A stretch of 64,000 bases of DNA from a virus, in the IMG/VR virus record IMGVR_UViG_3300032431_000001, positions 64,001 to 128,000 of that record. One strand, written 5' to 3'. The notes below the pieces were generated by a model. It was not told the DNA's origin. It saw nothing but the letters and a program-made list of their open reading frames with translations, and did no database searches. Of the stretch, positions 35,112-42,785 are shown piece after piece; position 1 is the stretch's first letter; every line of letters begins with the position of its first letter. The position numbers and the translations under genes are program-made.

Positions 35112-35138
35112 TGAGAAGTATTTTAACAGGAAGCAATC

Positions 35139-35492
35139 ATGTCAAGATTAACAGAGCTAATGCTCGCGCGAATAATATTCGCGCGAACAATGTCCAATTA
35201 TTCGCCGCTTTTATTTTCAAGTGAAGCCTTGAAACTCATATACAAGCATTACAGCGAACGTGGAATAGATATAGATTTCCGCGAAATGGACATTGAGTTA
35301 GGTTTTTGTGAACAGTCGTATTTCGACTGTGTGAAAGACAACGATATCCCGGTAGAAGGGTTGGTCGAATCAGATAGCGAATACGAAAAGATGGAGATCG
35401 CAAAGTCCGCAATATCGGATTTCCTGGGTGCTAAGACTGACGTGATGGGATTCACATCGCATCACACGGTAGTCTACGCGAAGAACTATTAG
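35139..35492 (+). CDS. small acidic protein, family member 2
   Basis: 117 residues, AGGAAG ribosome site. NYSPLLFSSEALKLIYKHYS, then GFCEQSYFDCVKDNDIPVEG and DVMGFTSHHTVVYAKNY. Closest relative is the next gene, from a local duplication. Near the start it carries CGCGCGAATA-A-TATTCGCGCG, a 21-bp inverted repeat absent from its twin. Function unknown. Confidence 0.65.
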   Translation: MSRLTELMLARIIFARTMSNYSPLLFSSEALKLIYKHYSERGIDIDFREMDIELGFCEQSYFDCVKDNDIPVEGLVESDSEYEKMEIAKSAISDFLGAKTDVMGFTSHHTVVYAKNY

Positions 35493-35496
35493 TTTC

Positions 35497-35537
35497 AAAA
35501 AGCCCGCAACAATTAATATTAATTGTTGCGGGCTTTT
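35497..35537 (+). terminator. terminator of family member 2
   Basis: AAAAGCCCGCAACAATTAAT / ATTAATTGTTGCGGGCTTTT; same as 35952-35992. Confidence 0.85.
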
Positions 35538-35549
35538 ACTTGTTTTAGC

Positions 35550-35578
35550 TTGAATTACAAATAAATATATTGTATAAT
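35550..35578 (+). promoter_or_regulatory. sigma70-type promoter
   Basis: TTGAAT, 17 bp, TATAAT; duplicate of the promoter at 35083. Confidence 0.75.
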
Positions 35579-35605
35579 CAAGAAGTAGTTCAACAGTAAG
35601 CAATC

Positions 35606-35947
35606 ATGTTAATCTTAACCGAAGCAATGTTCGCGCAAATAATGTTCAATTATTCGCCTCTTTTGTTTTCAAGGGAAGCGTTGAAACTCATATATGAGTA
35701 TTGCCGCCAACAAGATACCGAACCCACTGAATTCTATGAAATGGACGTCGAAATATCGTTTACAGAAGAATCGTTCTTCGATTGTGTGGAAGACAACAAT
35801 ATCGCTGTCGCCGACTTGACGAAAGCTGATAGTGAAAAGCAAAAAATTGAAATCACAAAGTCCGCAATATCGGATTTCCTGGGTGGTAAGACTAACGTGC
35901 TGGGATTCACATCCCATCACACGGTAGTGTACGCGAAGAACTATTAG
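35606..35947 (+). CDS. small acidic protein, family member 3
   Basis: 113 residues. NYSPLLFSREALKLIYEYCR, SFTEESFFDCVEDNNI and VLGFTSHHTVVYAKNY. The last about 30 codons are nearly identical in DNA to those of 35139-35492, while the centre has diverged, suggesting recent exchange at the 3' end and selection or drift in the middle. Confidence 0.65.
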   Translation: MLILTEAMFAQIMFNYSPLLFSREALKLIYEYCRQQDTEPTEFYEMDVEISFTEESFFDCVEDNNIAVADLTKADSEKQKIEITKSAISDFLGGKTNVLGFTSHHTVVYAKNY

Positions 35948-35951
35948 TTTC

Positions 35952-35992
35952 AAAAAGCCCGCAACAATTAATATTAATTGTTGCGGGCTTTT
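35952..35992 (+). terminator. terminator of family member 3
   Basis: Identical stem to 35497-35537. Confidence 0.85.
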
Positions 35993-36051
35993 ACTTGTGT
36001 GTCTACTTTGCCAATGATAAAATAGTTACACAAACATTAAAACACAAAGTA

Positions 36052-36285
36052 ATGATTTTAGATTATATTCGAGTGATCCCTAGAAACTTATTTAATGAAG
36101 GAAAGCTTCTAACGGAACTTGGGTTTCTTTCATTGGCGATCCATGACAATAAAGACAATATTGCTACCGTCTTGGAAATGGTAGTGACATACTCCCACAT
36201 CAAACCGAGTACGGTTATAATGTGCGCTTCTTTGCAGCCCGATGAAGGGTGTGCAAAATTTCCTTCGTGGTACTTTCATCCATAG
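36052..36285 (+). CDS. small gene with IS-derived end
   Basis: ATG 36052 gives MILDYIRVIPRNLFNEGKLL and continues to VLEMV at 36183, where the tnpB element begins; the rest of the frame is IS sequence. Across the insertion the uninterrupted gene probably ended with a TAA just before the terminator at 37844. So the native protein is about 44 residues. Confidence 0.5.
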   Translation: MILDYIRVIPRNLFNEGKLLTELGFLSLAIHDNKDNIATVLEMVVTYSHIKPSTVIMCASLQPDEGCAKFPSWYFHP

Positions 36286-36300
36286 TTCCTACTACAGAAA
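36184..36300 (-). ncRNA. candidate omega-RNA, copy A
   Basis: 3' end of tnpB plus right-end hairpin; the guide would be the flank TACCATTTCCAAGACGGTAG. Inferred. Confidence 0.4.
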
Positions 36301-37597
36301 TCTTTCCACTACGGCGTTTTATACTGGGGAAGATGCCCACCCCCAGTCTCTTTAAGTTAATCGCAGCATTAATGTCGCGGTCAACTATCAAAGATTCCGA
36401 CTCATCCCAATAGTCTCTGATACTGCAATCGGTGAAAATTATTTCATCTCGATAGCTGAGAACCATTGATGTGTAAGCAGGATTTTTAGAAACAACAACT
36501 GCTCCAGCTTTTGAGGCTATGTAGTCCAGCGTTTTGAAAAAGTTACCAAATGCAGCATCAGACCAAGACTTATTTAGCCCTGACTTTGCCGATTGACCAT
36601 TTGGCAAAAATGTTCCATCTTCAGCCTGTTTAGATTTGTTCCGCTTGGTTAAACCTTTTAGGTTCAAATCCTCGTGGATGAAGACTTTCTTTCCAGTTTT
36701 TACCAGCTTGTGTGCTGTCTTGTAGTGGAAGTCTTTTCTTGATCTGGCAATACGTTGATGCTGTCTAGCTTCACGTTTTGCTAGTTTGCGACGAGATTTG
36801 CTACCTCGTTTCCGCTTATTTCGCTTGGTTGAAATCCGGTTTAATTTAGTTTGGTTTTTGCGAAGAGGCTTAAGAGACGGTAGTTTTCCACCTTCAGAGG
36901 TTGCCAAGTACACGTCTTCATGCAGCACAGCATCCATACCTAACGAATTGTCCCAGGTCGGTACAATTGCGTCCTGACTTTGGGTTGGTACACGCACGTC
37001 TTCCAAGACGAATTGAACAAACCAACCATCAGCTTTTTTGGTGACACTGACTTGCTTGATCATGAATCCGTCTGGGATGCGACGGTGCATTCTGACTTTG
37101 ACGATTCCCAGTTTTGGGAGTCGTAAGTACAGCCAGTTCTTGCGAATCAGCTTGATCCAGTTATTACTCGCCGTCGCGAAAGTCATAGTTCTGAAGCTAG
37201 CTTCAGATTTAAACCGTGGTTTGCCCGACTTACCACCGTTGCTGTCGCCAACGATAAATCGCTCAAACGCTTTATCAACACGCTTTGATACGTCTTGTAA
37301 AACGGTTGCGTCCACTCTTGAAAAGTTCAGCAATTCACCGCTATGAAAAACTTTTACCAAATCTTTCTTGATAATTGGTAACTGTTTTTTCTGGCTATAA
37401 TAGTTGGGCTTTTCTCGAACAGGGGCGATACTACTAATTAACGGACAAGCATTTATGCTTGAACGATTCATCGACCACCAATCAAACCTGTCTCCCAGTT
37501 GCCGATTGTACCAATAACGACAAATTCTCAGCCACTCGTTTAATATGAGTTTCTGATTAGTGTCGGGATCTAGTTTGTATTGGTACGTTGTTTGCAC
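36215..37597 (-). CDS. tnpB: TnpB, zinc-finger-less cyanobacterial type
   Basis: 460 residues. RuvC-I is NSLGMDAVLHEDVYL, RuvC-II Glu is in VFIHEDLNLKGL, RuvC-III is LIVDRDINAAINL. Where most TnpB have CxxC...CxxC, this has YTSMVLSYRDEIIFTDCSIR, so the zinc finger is replaced. Identical in protein sequence to 40222-41604. Confidence 0.9.
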   Translation of the reverse strand: MQTTYQYKLDPDTNQKLILNEWLRICRYWYNRQLGDRFDWWSMNRSSINACPLISSIAPVREKPNYYSQKKQLPIIKKDLVKVFHSGELLNFSRVDATVLQDVSKRVDKAFERFIVGDSNGGKSGKPRFKSEASFRTMTFATASNNWIKLIRKNWLYLRLPKLGIVKVRMHRRIPDGFMIKQVSVTKKADGWFVQFVLEDVRVPTQSQDAIVPTWDNSLGMDAVLHEDVYLATSEGGKLPSLKPLRKNQTKLNRISTKRNKRKRGSKSRRKLAKREARQHQRIARSRKDFHYKTAHKLVKTGKKVFIHEDLNLKGLTKRNKSKQAEDGTFLPNGQSAKSGLNKSWSDAAFGNFFKTLDYIASKAGAVVVSKNPAYTSMVLSYRDEIIFTDCSIRDYWDESESLIVDRDINAAINLKRLGVGIFPSIKRRSGKISVVGTMDESTTKEILHTLHRAAKKRTL

Positions 37598-37843
37598 GAT
37601 TGTTTTGGGATTTTAGCTTCACTTGGTGTTATGATAGCACATCGTTTGGCTTTGATACGGCAATCATTATTAATATATATATCAAGAATTAAGAATTTGT
37701 TCACCTCGTCATCCACCCGTTCACTGCTCAATGCTTTAAGCATATAAGGTTGCTCTTCGGGTGGAATCCTCGTCTTACCGCGTCTTTCATCCCACACTAA
37801 ATCGAAGCGATTATAGTGTGGGGATTCCCGTCTGCTTAGCTAA
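37598..37843 (-). other. left-end region of copy A
   Basis: Noncoding IS left end. A 75-codon frame (37570-37797) reads through it but varies between the copies and is probably not a gene. Confidence 0.5.
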
Positions 37844-37891
37844 GCAACAAAAAGCCCCGCAGATTAATTAATCTGCGGGGCTTTTTGTTGC
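37844..37891. terminator. strong palindromic terminator
   Basis: GCAACAAAAAGCCCCGCAGA / TCTGCGGGGCTTTTTGTTGC; perfect. Probably the terminator of the gene at 36052 before the IS landed, and of the minus gene at 37907. Confidence 0.85.
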
Positions 37892-37906
37892 CCGATCGCC
37901 CGCCAG

Positions 37907-38080
37907 TTAACAATCAATCTCAGATTTCCGATTGGTAAGCTCACTGATTGTGGGTTTGACTTTACGACTGAGGGGTAAAATCCTTGGAAGACCTTTGACA
38001 AGCTGCGTTTCGTCTGGTTTAGGCTTTCGGGATAGACGTGTGGTTGTTACTACAGGTTTTTGCTTTCTAGATCGCGACAT
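37907..38080 (-). CDS. small basic protein coupled to the HNH gene
   Basis: 57 residues, MSRSRKQKPVVTTTRLSRKP, Lys/Arg/Pro rich and likely disordered or nucleic-acid binding. Its ATG overlaps the HNH stop as TGATG, with AAGAGG just upstream, so it is translationally coupled. Confidence 0.6.
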   Translation of the reverse strand: MSRSRKQKPVVTTTRLSRKPKPDETQLVKGLPRILPLSRKVKPTISELTNRKSEIDC

Positions 38081-38421
38081 CAGTACCTCTTTTTCGGATG
38101 AGTTCTCCCCAATCTAGTATAGATCGAGAGTAATTGTGCGATCGCCCGCAGATAGAAATTAAGCAACTTTCGCAACCAGAGAATCTTGCGATCGTAAATC
38201 CAATGGACGAAGTTGTGGCATTTTGAATTAAGTGGTACGCAGTCGCGGACGAACTCTTCGGATTGTAGATTCTGATAATGTAAATGGTGAGTGTGGTTCG
38301 CTTTTAACCACGGTAAGAGCGCACACCTGTTTCCGGTTATCGCTTTGAATGAATTAGACTTGGATCTCCATTCGGGCGATCGGATGTATTGCGTATATTG
38401 TGGTGAAAATGTTTTGCTCAT
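38080..38421 (-). CDS. HNH-like nuclease
   Basis: 113 residues. YIRSPEWRSKSNSF, then NRCALLPWLKANHTHHLHYQ, DCVPLNSKCHNFVHW follow the HNH pattern (L-s--W, C, HHL-Y, D-vpL---CH--iH). The first CxxC pair is reduced to one Cys, so metal binding by the structural zinc may be lost. May be a phage DNA nickase or packaging helper. Confidence 0.65.
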   Translation of the reverse strand: MSKTFSPQYTQYIRSPEWRSKSNSFKAITGNRCALLPWLKANHTHHLHYQNLQSEEFVRDCVPLNSKCHNFVHWIYDRKILWLRKLLNFYLRAIAQLLSIYTRLGRTHPKKRY

Positions 38422-38489
38422 GATACCAGGCGTTGTAAAAATTCAATATTGTTATCATAGTAGCAGATACCAATTGATGTGGGAGTATG

Positions 38490-38765
38490 TCACTGTTCCT
38501 TCTCTCCCAAATGAATATAAAAATTCTCTTTGCTGTTGAAGACCGACATTAATCGCCTACGATCGTACTTGTCGTCCCATACGATTGTAGCTGTACCCAT
38601 TACGCGATCGACTACTACAGATTCGATCGTCGCGCCGCCTTGAGAAATCCCAACAAATACTCGATCGCCCGGCTTTAATTCCCACGATTTGCGCTCTTGA
38701 AGGTATTCAGTGGGATTACTAGGGGCGATCGGCTGAAACCAATTAAACCAATTTACTGATAACAT
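38490..38765 (-). CDS. hypothetical protein
   Basis: 91 residues. Trp-rich start (NWFNWFQPIAPSNPTEYLQE), then ELKPGDRVFVGISQGGATIE and TIVWDD, a probable small SH3/KOW-like barrel. Upstream of the HNH unit in the cargo between the two IS copies. Confidence 0.5.
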   Translation of the reverse strand: MLSVNWFNWFQPIAPSNPTEYLQERKSWELKPGDRVFVGISQGGATIESVVVDRVMGTATIVWDDKYDRRRLMSVFNSKENFYIHLGEKEQ

Positions 38766-38845
38766 GAGTTATGTCCTGCAATTGAATTGAATTTTGTGTC
38801 GGAGATATTACGCACCGTGATATTAACTATACCAGAAAACAAAGA

Positions 38846-38881
38846 AGAGGGGCGATCGTGTATTCCGATCGCCCCTCTTTC
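38846..38881. terminator. terminator after the 38885 gene
   Basis: GAGGGGCGATCG / CGATCGCCCCTC, HIP1-containing. Confidence 0.8.
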
Positions 38882-38884
38882 TAT

Positions 38885-39436
38885 CTATTCTTCCTTACTT
38901 TCGATCGCCCGCTGTTGCAATTGCTCTCGGAAGCGGATCACCGCATCAGCAGCTCGTCCATAACCTGTTTTACGCTTAATCGCTTCTTGCGAAACCGGGC
39001 GTCCCATCATTTCCGCTCTTTCCCAAGCTCGCGACCGCATATAGTCGAGTTCTATTTGCGTGGGCATAACGATCGGAAGCTCTGGCACCGCAGTTTGAGT
39101 TTGCAGGGCGATCGCCTGCTTTGCAATCTTCTCGCATTTCAAAAAATATTTGCGAACTTCCTTCCCTTTTGAGGTTCCCGCCATCATCCCGAAAGCTTTA
39201 AAAGTATCAATCGTCAAAAATATTTGTTCTGTTCGAGAAGCGGTAGAACCATTGCTGTGAGCGACACTCCGCCATATGGCGGAATAGTCCAAGTCTTTCT
39301 CGAAGTTCCGAATCAGCTTTTCTTTTGCTGAATCTTTGCGCGTATATCCGATCCATTGCCATGCGAGATCGAAATCGATCGGGAACTCTTCACCGCAATC
39401 GATCAGACTTTTTGCCAGTTCAATGCTAAAATCCAT
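38885..39436 (-). CDS. MSV199-like phage regulator/antirepressor
   Basis: 183 residues. FPIDFDLAWQWIGYTRKDSA, NFEKDLDYSAIWRSV, LTIDTFKAFGMMAGTSKG and EVRKYFLKCEKIA follow the MSV199/AntA-type antirepressor domain. A C-terminal helical domain (about 120-183) holds RKTGYGRAADAVIRFREQL, likely DNA-binding. Expressed from the structured leader at 39466-39521. A fragment of a relative lies at 39785. Confidence 0.7.
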   Translation of the reverse strand: MDFSIELAKSLIDCGEEFPIDFDLAWQWIGYTRKDSAKEKLIRNFEKDLDYSAIWRSVAHSNGSTASRTEQIFLTIDTFKAFGMMAGTSKGKEVRKYFLKCEKIAKQAIALQTQTAVPELPIVMPTQIELDYMRSRAWERAEMMGRPVSQEAIKRKTGYGRAADAVIRFREQLQQRAIESKEE

Positions 39437-39465
39437 AATGTTGACCTTCCTAAGAGGTTAATTTT

Positions 39466-39521
39466 GTCCCTGGAGCCCCGGTGTTAATAGCACCAACTCG
39501 CGAGGGACTTTTTTAATTATA
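39466..39521 (-). promoter_or_regulatory. structured leader and promoter of the MSV199-like gene
   Basis: Minus TATAAT at 39516-39521, A-run, then GTCCCT / AGGGAC hairpin enclosing GAGTTGGTGCT-ATTAA-CACCG. Homolog of 20096-20150. Confidence 0.65.
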
Positions 39522-39568
39522 CCGTTTTAGGTTCCCACCATCAGTCCTAACGACTTAAATCCTCAATC

Positions 39569-39600
39569 TTGACATCCACCCCACTGATAGATCAGGGGAT
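39569..39600 (-). repeat. solo IS200/IS605-like end
   Basis: Minus strand: CCCCTGATCTATCAGTGGGG then TGGATGTCAA, the form of an IS605 right end. No transposase nearby. Confidence 0.5.
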
Positions 39601-39718
39601 CGTGTATCGCTTTTCGGTCAGCCTAATCTGCTCAGACGGACGACCACCCTGAAACCCTTGCAAGTCGGAGTTTGCACGCGTCTGCGTGATAACGTAATTG
39701 TACTACATCACAAGCAAA

Positions 39719-39755
39719 GAGCGGGCGATCACCGATGTGCCGATCGCCCACTCTT
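39719..39755. terminator. HIP1-type hairpin
   Basis: GAGCGGGCGATC / GATCGCCCACTC; belongs to no intact gene. Confidence 0.6.
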
Positions 39756-39778
39756 AAATAAACAAAAAAAAGATGGTG

Positions 39779-39876
39779 ATCGGAGATTCGAGAAAAACTT
39801 ACGACACTTCGCTATATGGCGGAGCGTCTTTTGCAACAAGACTTGCAGGCTTTTTGATCAACTCTTTCCCTTTTAA
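39779..39876 (+). pseudogene. fragment of an MSV199-like regulator
   Basis: Plus-strand reading RFEKNLRHFAIWRSV matches NFEKDLDYSAIWRSV of the 38885 protein, then diverges to FCNKTCRLFDQLFPF and stops. An inverted remnant. Other sequence from 39601 to 40014 contains no gene. Confidence 0.6.
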
Positions 39877-39951
39877 AAGAGGGAGGGGTGATCCGATCGC
39901 CCACTCCCGCAATTTCCGCAAGTCCAACTTTCTCGCCGCTTCGTTTCTATA

Positions 39952-39990
39952 AAAAAGCGGGCGATCAAATTAATTCGATCGCCCCTTTTT
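39952..39990. terminator. terminator after the 40015 gene
   Basis: AAAAAAGCGGGCGATC / GATCGCCCCTTTTTT. Confidence 0.75.
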
Positions 39991-40014
39991 TATCTGTACT
40001 TTTGATCACCCTTG

Positions 40015-40167
40015 TCAGTATCCTAATTCTTCTAGCCAGCGGTACAAGCTGTCCAAATCTTCGTCATTTGGCGCTACGCCTTGAGCGATTCGGATTGTTA
40101 CGCTTCGAGGCACTCCTGATAGCAGTTGTACTTGTCGCCAAGATAGTCGGTATTCTTTTCGCGCCAT
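40015..40167 (-). CDS. small HTH protein
   Basis: 50 residues from ATG 40167: LSWRQVQLLSGVPRSVTIRI AQ-G is a helix-turn-helix of XRE type, cut short. IS copy B inserted 23 bp upstream of the start and probably separated it from its promoter. Confidence 0.6.
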   Translation of the reverse strand: MARKEYRLSWRQVQLLSGVPRSVTIRIAQGVAPNDEDLDSLYRWLEELGY

Positions 40168-40190
40168 TTCTAGTTTACAGTGAAGGAACT

Positions 40191-40307
40191 GTGACATACT
40201 CCCACATCAAACCGAGTACGGTTATAATGTGCGCTTCTTTGCAGCCCGATGAAGGGTGTGCAAAATTTCCTTCGTGGTACTTTCATCCATAGTTCCTACT
40301 ACAGAAA
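40191..40307 (-). ncRNA. candidate omega-RNA, copy B
   Basis: Same scaffold as copy A; the guide would be AGTTCCTTCACTGTAAACTA, i.e. the leader of the HTH gene. Inferred. Confidence 0.4.
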
Positions 40308-41604
40308 TCTTTCCACTACGGCGTTTTATACTGGGGAAGATGCCCACCCCCAGTCTCTTTAAGTTAATCGCAGCATTAATGTCGCGGTCAACTATCAAAG
40401 ATTCCGACTCATCCCAATAGTCTCTGATACTGCAATCGGTGAAAATTATTTCATCTCGATAGCTGAGAACCATTGATGTGTAAGCAGGATTTTTAGAAAC
40501 AACAACTGCTCCAGCTTTTGAGGCTATGTAGTCCAGCGTTTTGAAAAAGTTACCAAATGCAGCATCAGACCAAGACTTATTTAGCCCTGACTTTGCCGAT
40601 TGACCATTTGGCAAAAATGTTCCATCTTCAGCCTGTTTAGATTTGTTCCGCTTGGTTAAACCTTTTAGGTTCAAATCCTCGTGGATGAAGACTTTCTTTC
40701 CAGTTTTTACCAGCTTGTGTGCTGTCTTGTAGTGGAAGTCTTTTCTTGATCTGGCAATACGTTGATGCTGTCTAGCTTCACGTTTTGCTAGTTTGCGACG
40801 AGATTTGCTACCTCGTTTCCGCTTATTTCGCTTGGTTGAAATCCGGTTTAATTTAGTTTGGTTTTTGCGAAGAGGCTTAAGAGACGGTAGTTTTCCACCT
40901 TCAGAGGTTGCCAAGTACACGTCTTCATGCAGCACAGCATCCATACCTAACGAATTGTCCCAGGTCGGTACAATTGCGTCCTGACTTTGGGTTGGTACAC
41001 GCACGTCTTCCAAGACGAATTGAACAAACCAACCATCAGCTTTTTTGGTGACACTGACTTGCTTGATCATGAATCCGTCTGGGATGCGACGGTGCATTCT
41101 GACTTTGACGATTCCCAGTTTTGGGAGTCGTAAGTACAGCCAGTTCTTGCGAATCAGCTTGATCCAGTTATTACTCGCCGTCGCGAAAGTCATAGTTCTG
41201 AAGCTAGCTTCAGATTTAAACCGTGGTTTGCCCGACTTACCACCGTTGCTGTCGCCAACGATAAATCGCTCAAACGCTTTATCAACACGCTTTGATACGT
41301 CTTGTAAAACGGTTGCGTCCACTCTTGAAAAGTTCAGCAATTCACCGCTATGAAAAACTTTTACCAAATCTTTCTTGATAATTGGTAACTGTTTTTTCTG
41401 GCTATAATAGTTGGGCTTTTCTCGAACAGGGGCGATACTACTAATTAACGGACAAGCATTTATGCTTGAACGATTCATCGACCACCAATCAAACCTGTCT
41501 CCCAGTTGCCGATTGTACCAATAACGACAAATTCTCAGCCACTCGTTTAATATGAGTTTCTGATTAGTGTCGGGATCTAGTTTGTATTGGTACGTTGTTT
41601 GCAC
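40222..41604 (-). CDS. tnpB: TnpB, second identical copy
   Basis: 460 residues, the same protein as 36215-37597: RuvC-I Asp in LGMDAVL, RuvC-II Glu in IHEDLNLKG, RuvC-III Asp in VDRDINAA, no zinc-finger cysteine pairs. Intact. The complete identity points to recent transposition or gene conversion. The left-end sequence from 41605 to 41850 is noncoding. Confidence 0.9.
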   Translation of the reverse strand: MQTTYQYKLDPDTNQKLILNEWLRICRYWYNRQLGDRFDWWSMNRSSINACPLISSIAPVREKPNYYSQKKQLPIIKKDLVKVFHSGELLNFSRVDATVLQDVSKRVDKAFERFIVGDSNGGKSGKPRFKSEASFRTMTFATASNNWIKLIRKNWLYLRLPKLGIVKVRMHRRIPDGFMIKQVSVTKKADGWFVQFVLEDVRVPTQSQDAIVPTWDNSLGMDAVLHEDVYLATSEGGKLPSLKPLRKNQTKLNRISTKRNKRKRGSKSRRKLAKREARQHQRIARSRKDFHYKTAHKLVKTGKKVFIHEDLNLKGLTKRNKSKQAEDGTFLPNGQSAKSGLNKSWSDAAFGNFFKTLDYIASKAGAVVVSKNPAYTSMVLSYRDEIIFTDCSIRDYWDESESLIVDRDINAAINLKRLGVGIFPSIKRRSGKISVVGTMDESTTKEILHTLHRAAKKRTL

Positions 41605-41865
41605 GATTGTTTTGGGATTTTAGCTTCACTTGGTGTTATGATAGCACATCGTTTGGCTTTGATACGGCAATCATTATTAATATATATATCAAGAATTAAG
41701 AATTTGTTCACCTCGTCATCCACCCGTTCACTGCTCAATGCTTTAAATGCATGAGGTTGCTCTTCGGGTGGAATCCTCGTCTTACCGCGTCTTTCATCCC
41801 ACACTAAGTCGAAGCGATTATAATGTGGGGATTCCCGTCTGCTTAGCTAAACTTAATTTATCCAT

Positions 41866-42195
41866 ATGATACCCACAAAAGTTGAATATTCTTTGGAATA
41901 CAAACGGGCGATCGCCACTTTAGCGGAACACTTGAAAGACTCTGATTTTATTAGTATTGTCGATTTGCCACAACTTCTGGAGAGCAATGTATTTCCTTGG
42001 GATACTTTGGTTGAAAGGTTTCCGCAAGCTCAAGAAATTGTCCGCGCGGTTCAATCGGAACTTAATTACGAACTCAGTATTAATCAATGCTGCAACGCCC
42101 TCAATTGGTTAGACAAATGCGATCCAAGCGAATGGCAATATCTACTGACCGAAAAGTCAAAAAGCCCGATAAATTTTAACTATCGGGCTTTTTGA
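41866..42195 (+). CDS. hypothetical protein
   Basis: 109 residues, helical (LAEHLKDSDFISIVDLPQLL; CNALNWLDKCDPSEW). Its start lies 15 bp beyond IS copy B, so the IS displaced or became its promoter. The coding frame runs through the terminator hairpin, so the last residues (SPINFNYRAF) are encoded by it. Confidence 0.55.
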   Translation: MIPTKVEYSLEYKRAIATLAEHLKDSDFISIVDLPQLLESNVFPWDTLVERFPQAQEIVRAVQSELNYELSINQCCNALNWLDKCDPSEWQYLLTEKSKSPINFNYRAF

Positions 42196-42200
42196 CTTTT
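42152..42200 (+). terminator. terminator overlapping the 41866 gene end
   Basis: AAAAGTCAAAAAGCCCGATA / TATCGGGCTTTTTGACTTTT. Confidence 0.8.
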
Positions 42201-42324
42201 TCATTATTTTTTTTAGCGGATGAAGTTTTGCGTTGCACAACCTGTATGTCACTTAAATATACTAAAATGACAGAGGTAGGTGCAGAAATGCCCCTATCGA
42301 CTCTAACAAATTAGCAGCAAAAAA

Positions 42325-42645
42325 ATGGATAATCTCGAAAGCCAATTAACAGAACATCACAAGGACAACGAGTTCACAGTGAAACCCGTTGATCTCGAAG
42401 AGATGATAGACAGTGCAGAAAGAGAAGAGCAGGTCTTTTTCGGCAAGGCAATGATTGTCTGCTATCAATTACGATCCGGTTTTACTGTAATGGGCATAAG
42501 TTCAGTAGTCAATCCTAAAAAATTCGACATCGAACTTGGACGACAGGTTTGCAGAAAACACGCATTACAGCAGCTCTGGCCGTTAGAAGGTTATGTAGTC
42601 CAACAGAAATTATTTAATCATCTACGCGCAGAGGAATCAGCTTAA
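42325..42645 (+). CDS. Gp49/66-family phage protein
   Basis: 106 residues. The C-terminal half VCYQLRSGFTVMGISSVVNP then KFDIELGRQVCRKHALQQLW and PLEGYVVQQKL follows the N4 gp49/Sf6 gene 66 family, whose function is unknown. N-terminus acidic. Confidence 0.75.
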   Translation: MDNLESQLTEHHKDNEFTVKPVDLEEMIDSAEREEQVFFGKAMIVCYQLRSGFTVMGISSVVNPKKFDIELGRQVCRKHALQQLWPLEGYVVQQKLFNHLRAEESA

Positions 42646-42673
42646 TTTAAAGCGATTTGATTCTTCAACTAGG

Positions 42674-42710
42674 ACTCCTACACCAACTGAGTACAGTATG
42701 GTGTAGGAGT
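42674..42710 (+). terminator. terminator after the gp49-like gene
   Basis: ACTCCTACACCA / TGGTGTAGGAGT. Confidence 0.65.
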
Positions 42711-42713
42711 ATA

Positions 42714-42761
42714 TCACCGGATAAAGTTTTGAAGTTCTGCACTACACAACCGGCGAGTTAA
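42714..42761 (-). pseudogene. fragment of a 57768-type gene
   Basis: Minus frame LTRRLCSAELQNFIR then stop, matching LTYLLCSAELKNFVR at the end of the 57768-58094 protein. Only the last about 15 codons remain. A fainter trace is near 42218-42245. Confidence 0.6.
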
Positions 42762-42785
42762 CCTATGTGCGCGGATCGGAGTAAT

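Larger units (their letters stand above)
36184..37843 (-). mobile_element. tnpB-only element (IS1341 type), copy A
   Basis: 1660 bp, limits fixed by comparison with copy B at 40191-41850. Right end GATGTGGGAGTATGTCAC; left end starts TTAGCTAAGCAGACGGG with hairpin CCCACACTA / TAGTGTGGG. No tnpA, so it needs a helper such as the one at 19488. Confidence 0.85.
40191..41850 (-). mobile_element. tnpB-only element (IS1341 type), copy B
   Basis: 1660 bp, identical to copy A (offset 4007) except a few bases in the left end (for example TTTAAATGCATGAGG against TTTAAGCATATAAGG). Direct orientation relative to A, enclosing 37844-40190. Confidence 0.9.

Noticed and set aside
37570-37797. 75-codon minus frame at the left end of IS copy A, also in copy B
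   Set aside because: It lies in the noncoding left end, overlaps the tnpB start and changes between copies where the rest is identical; no ribosome site.
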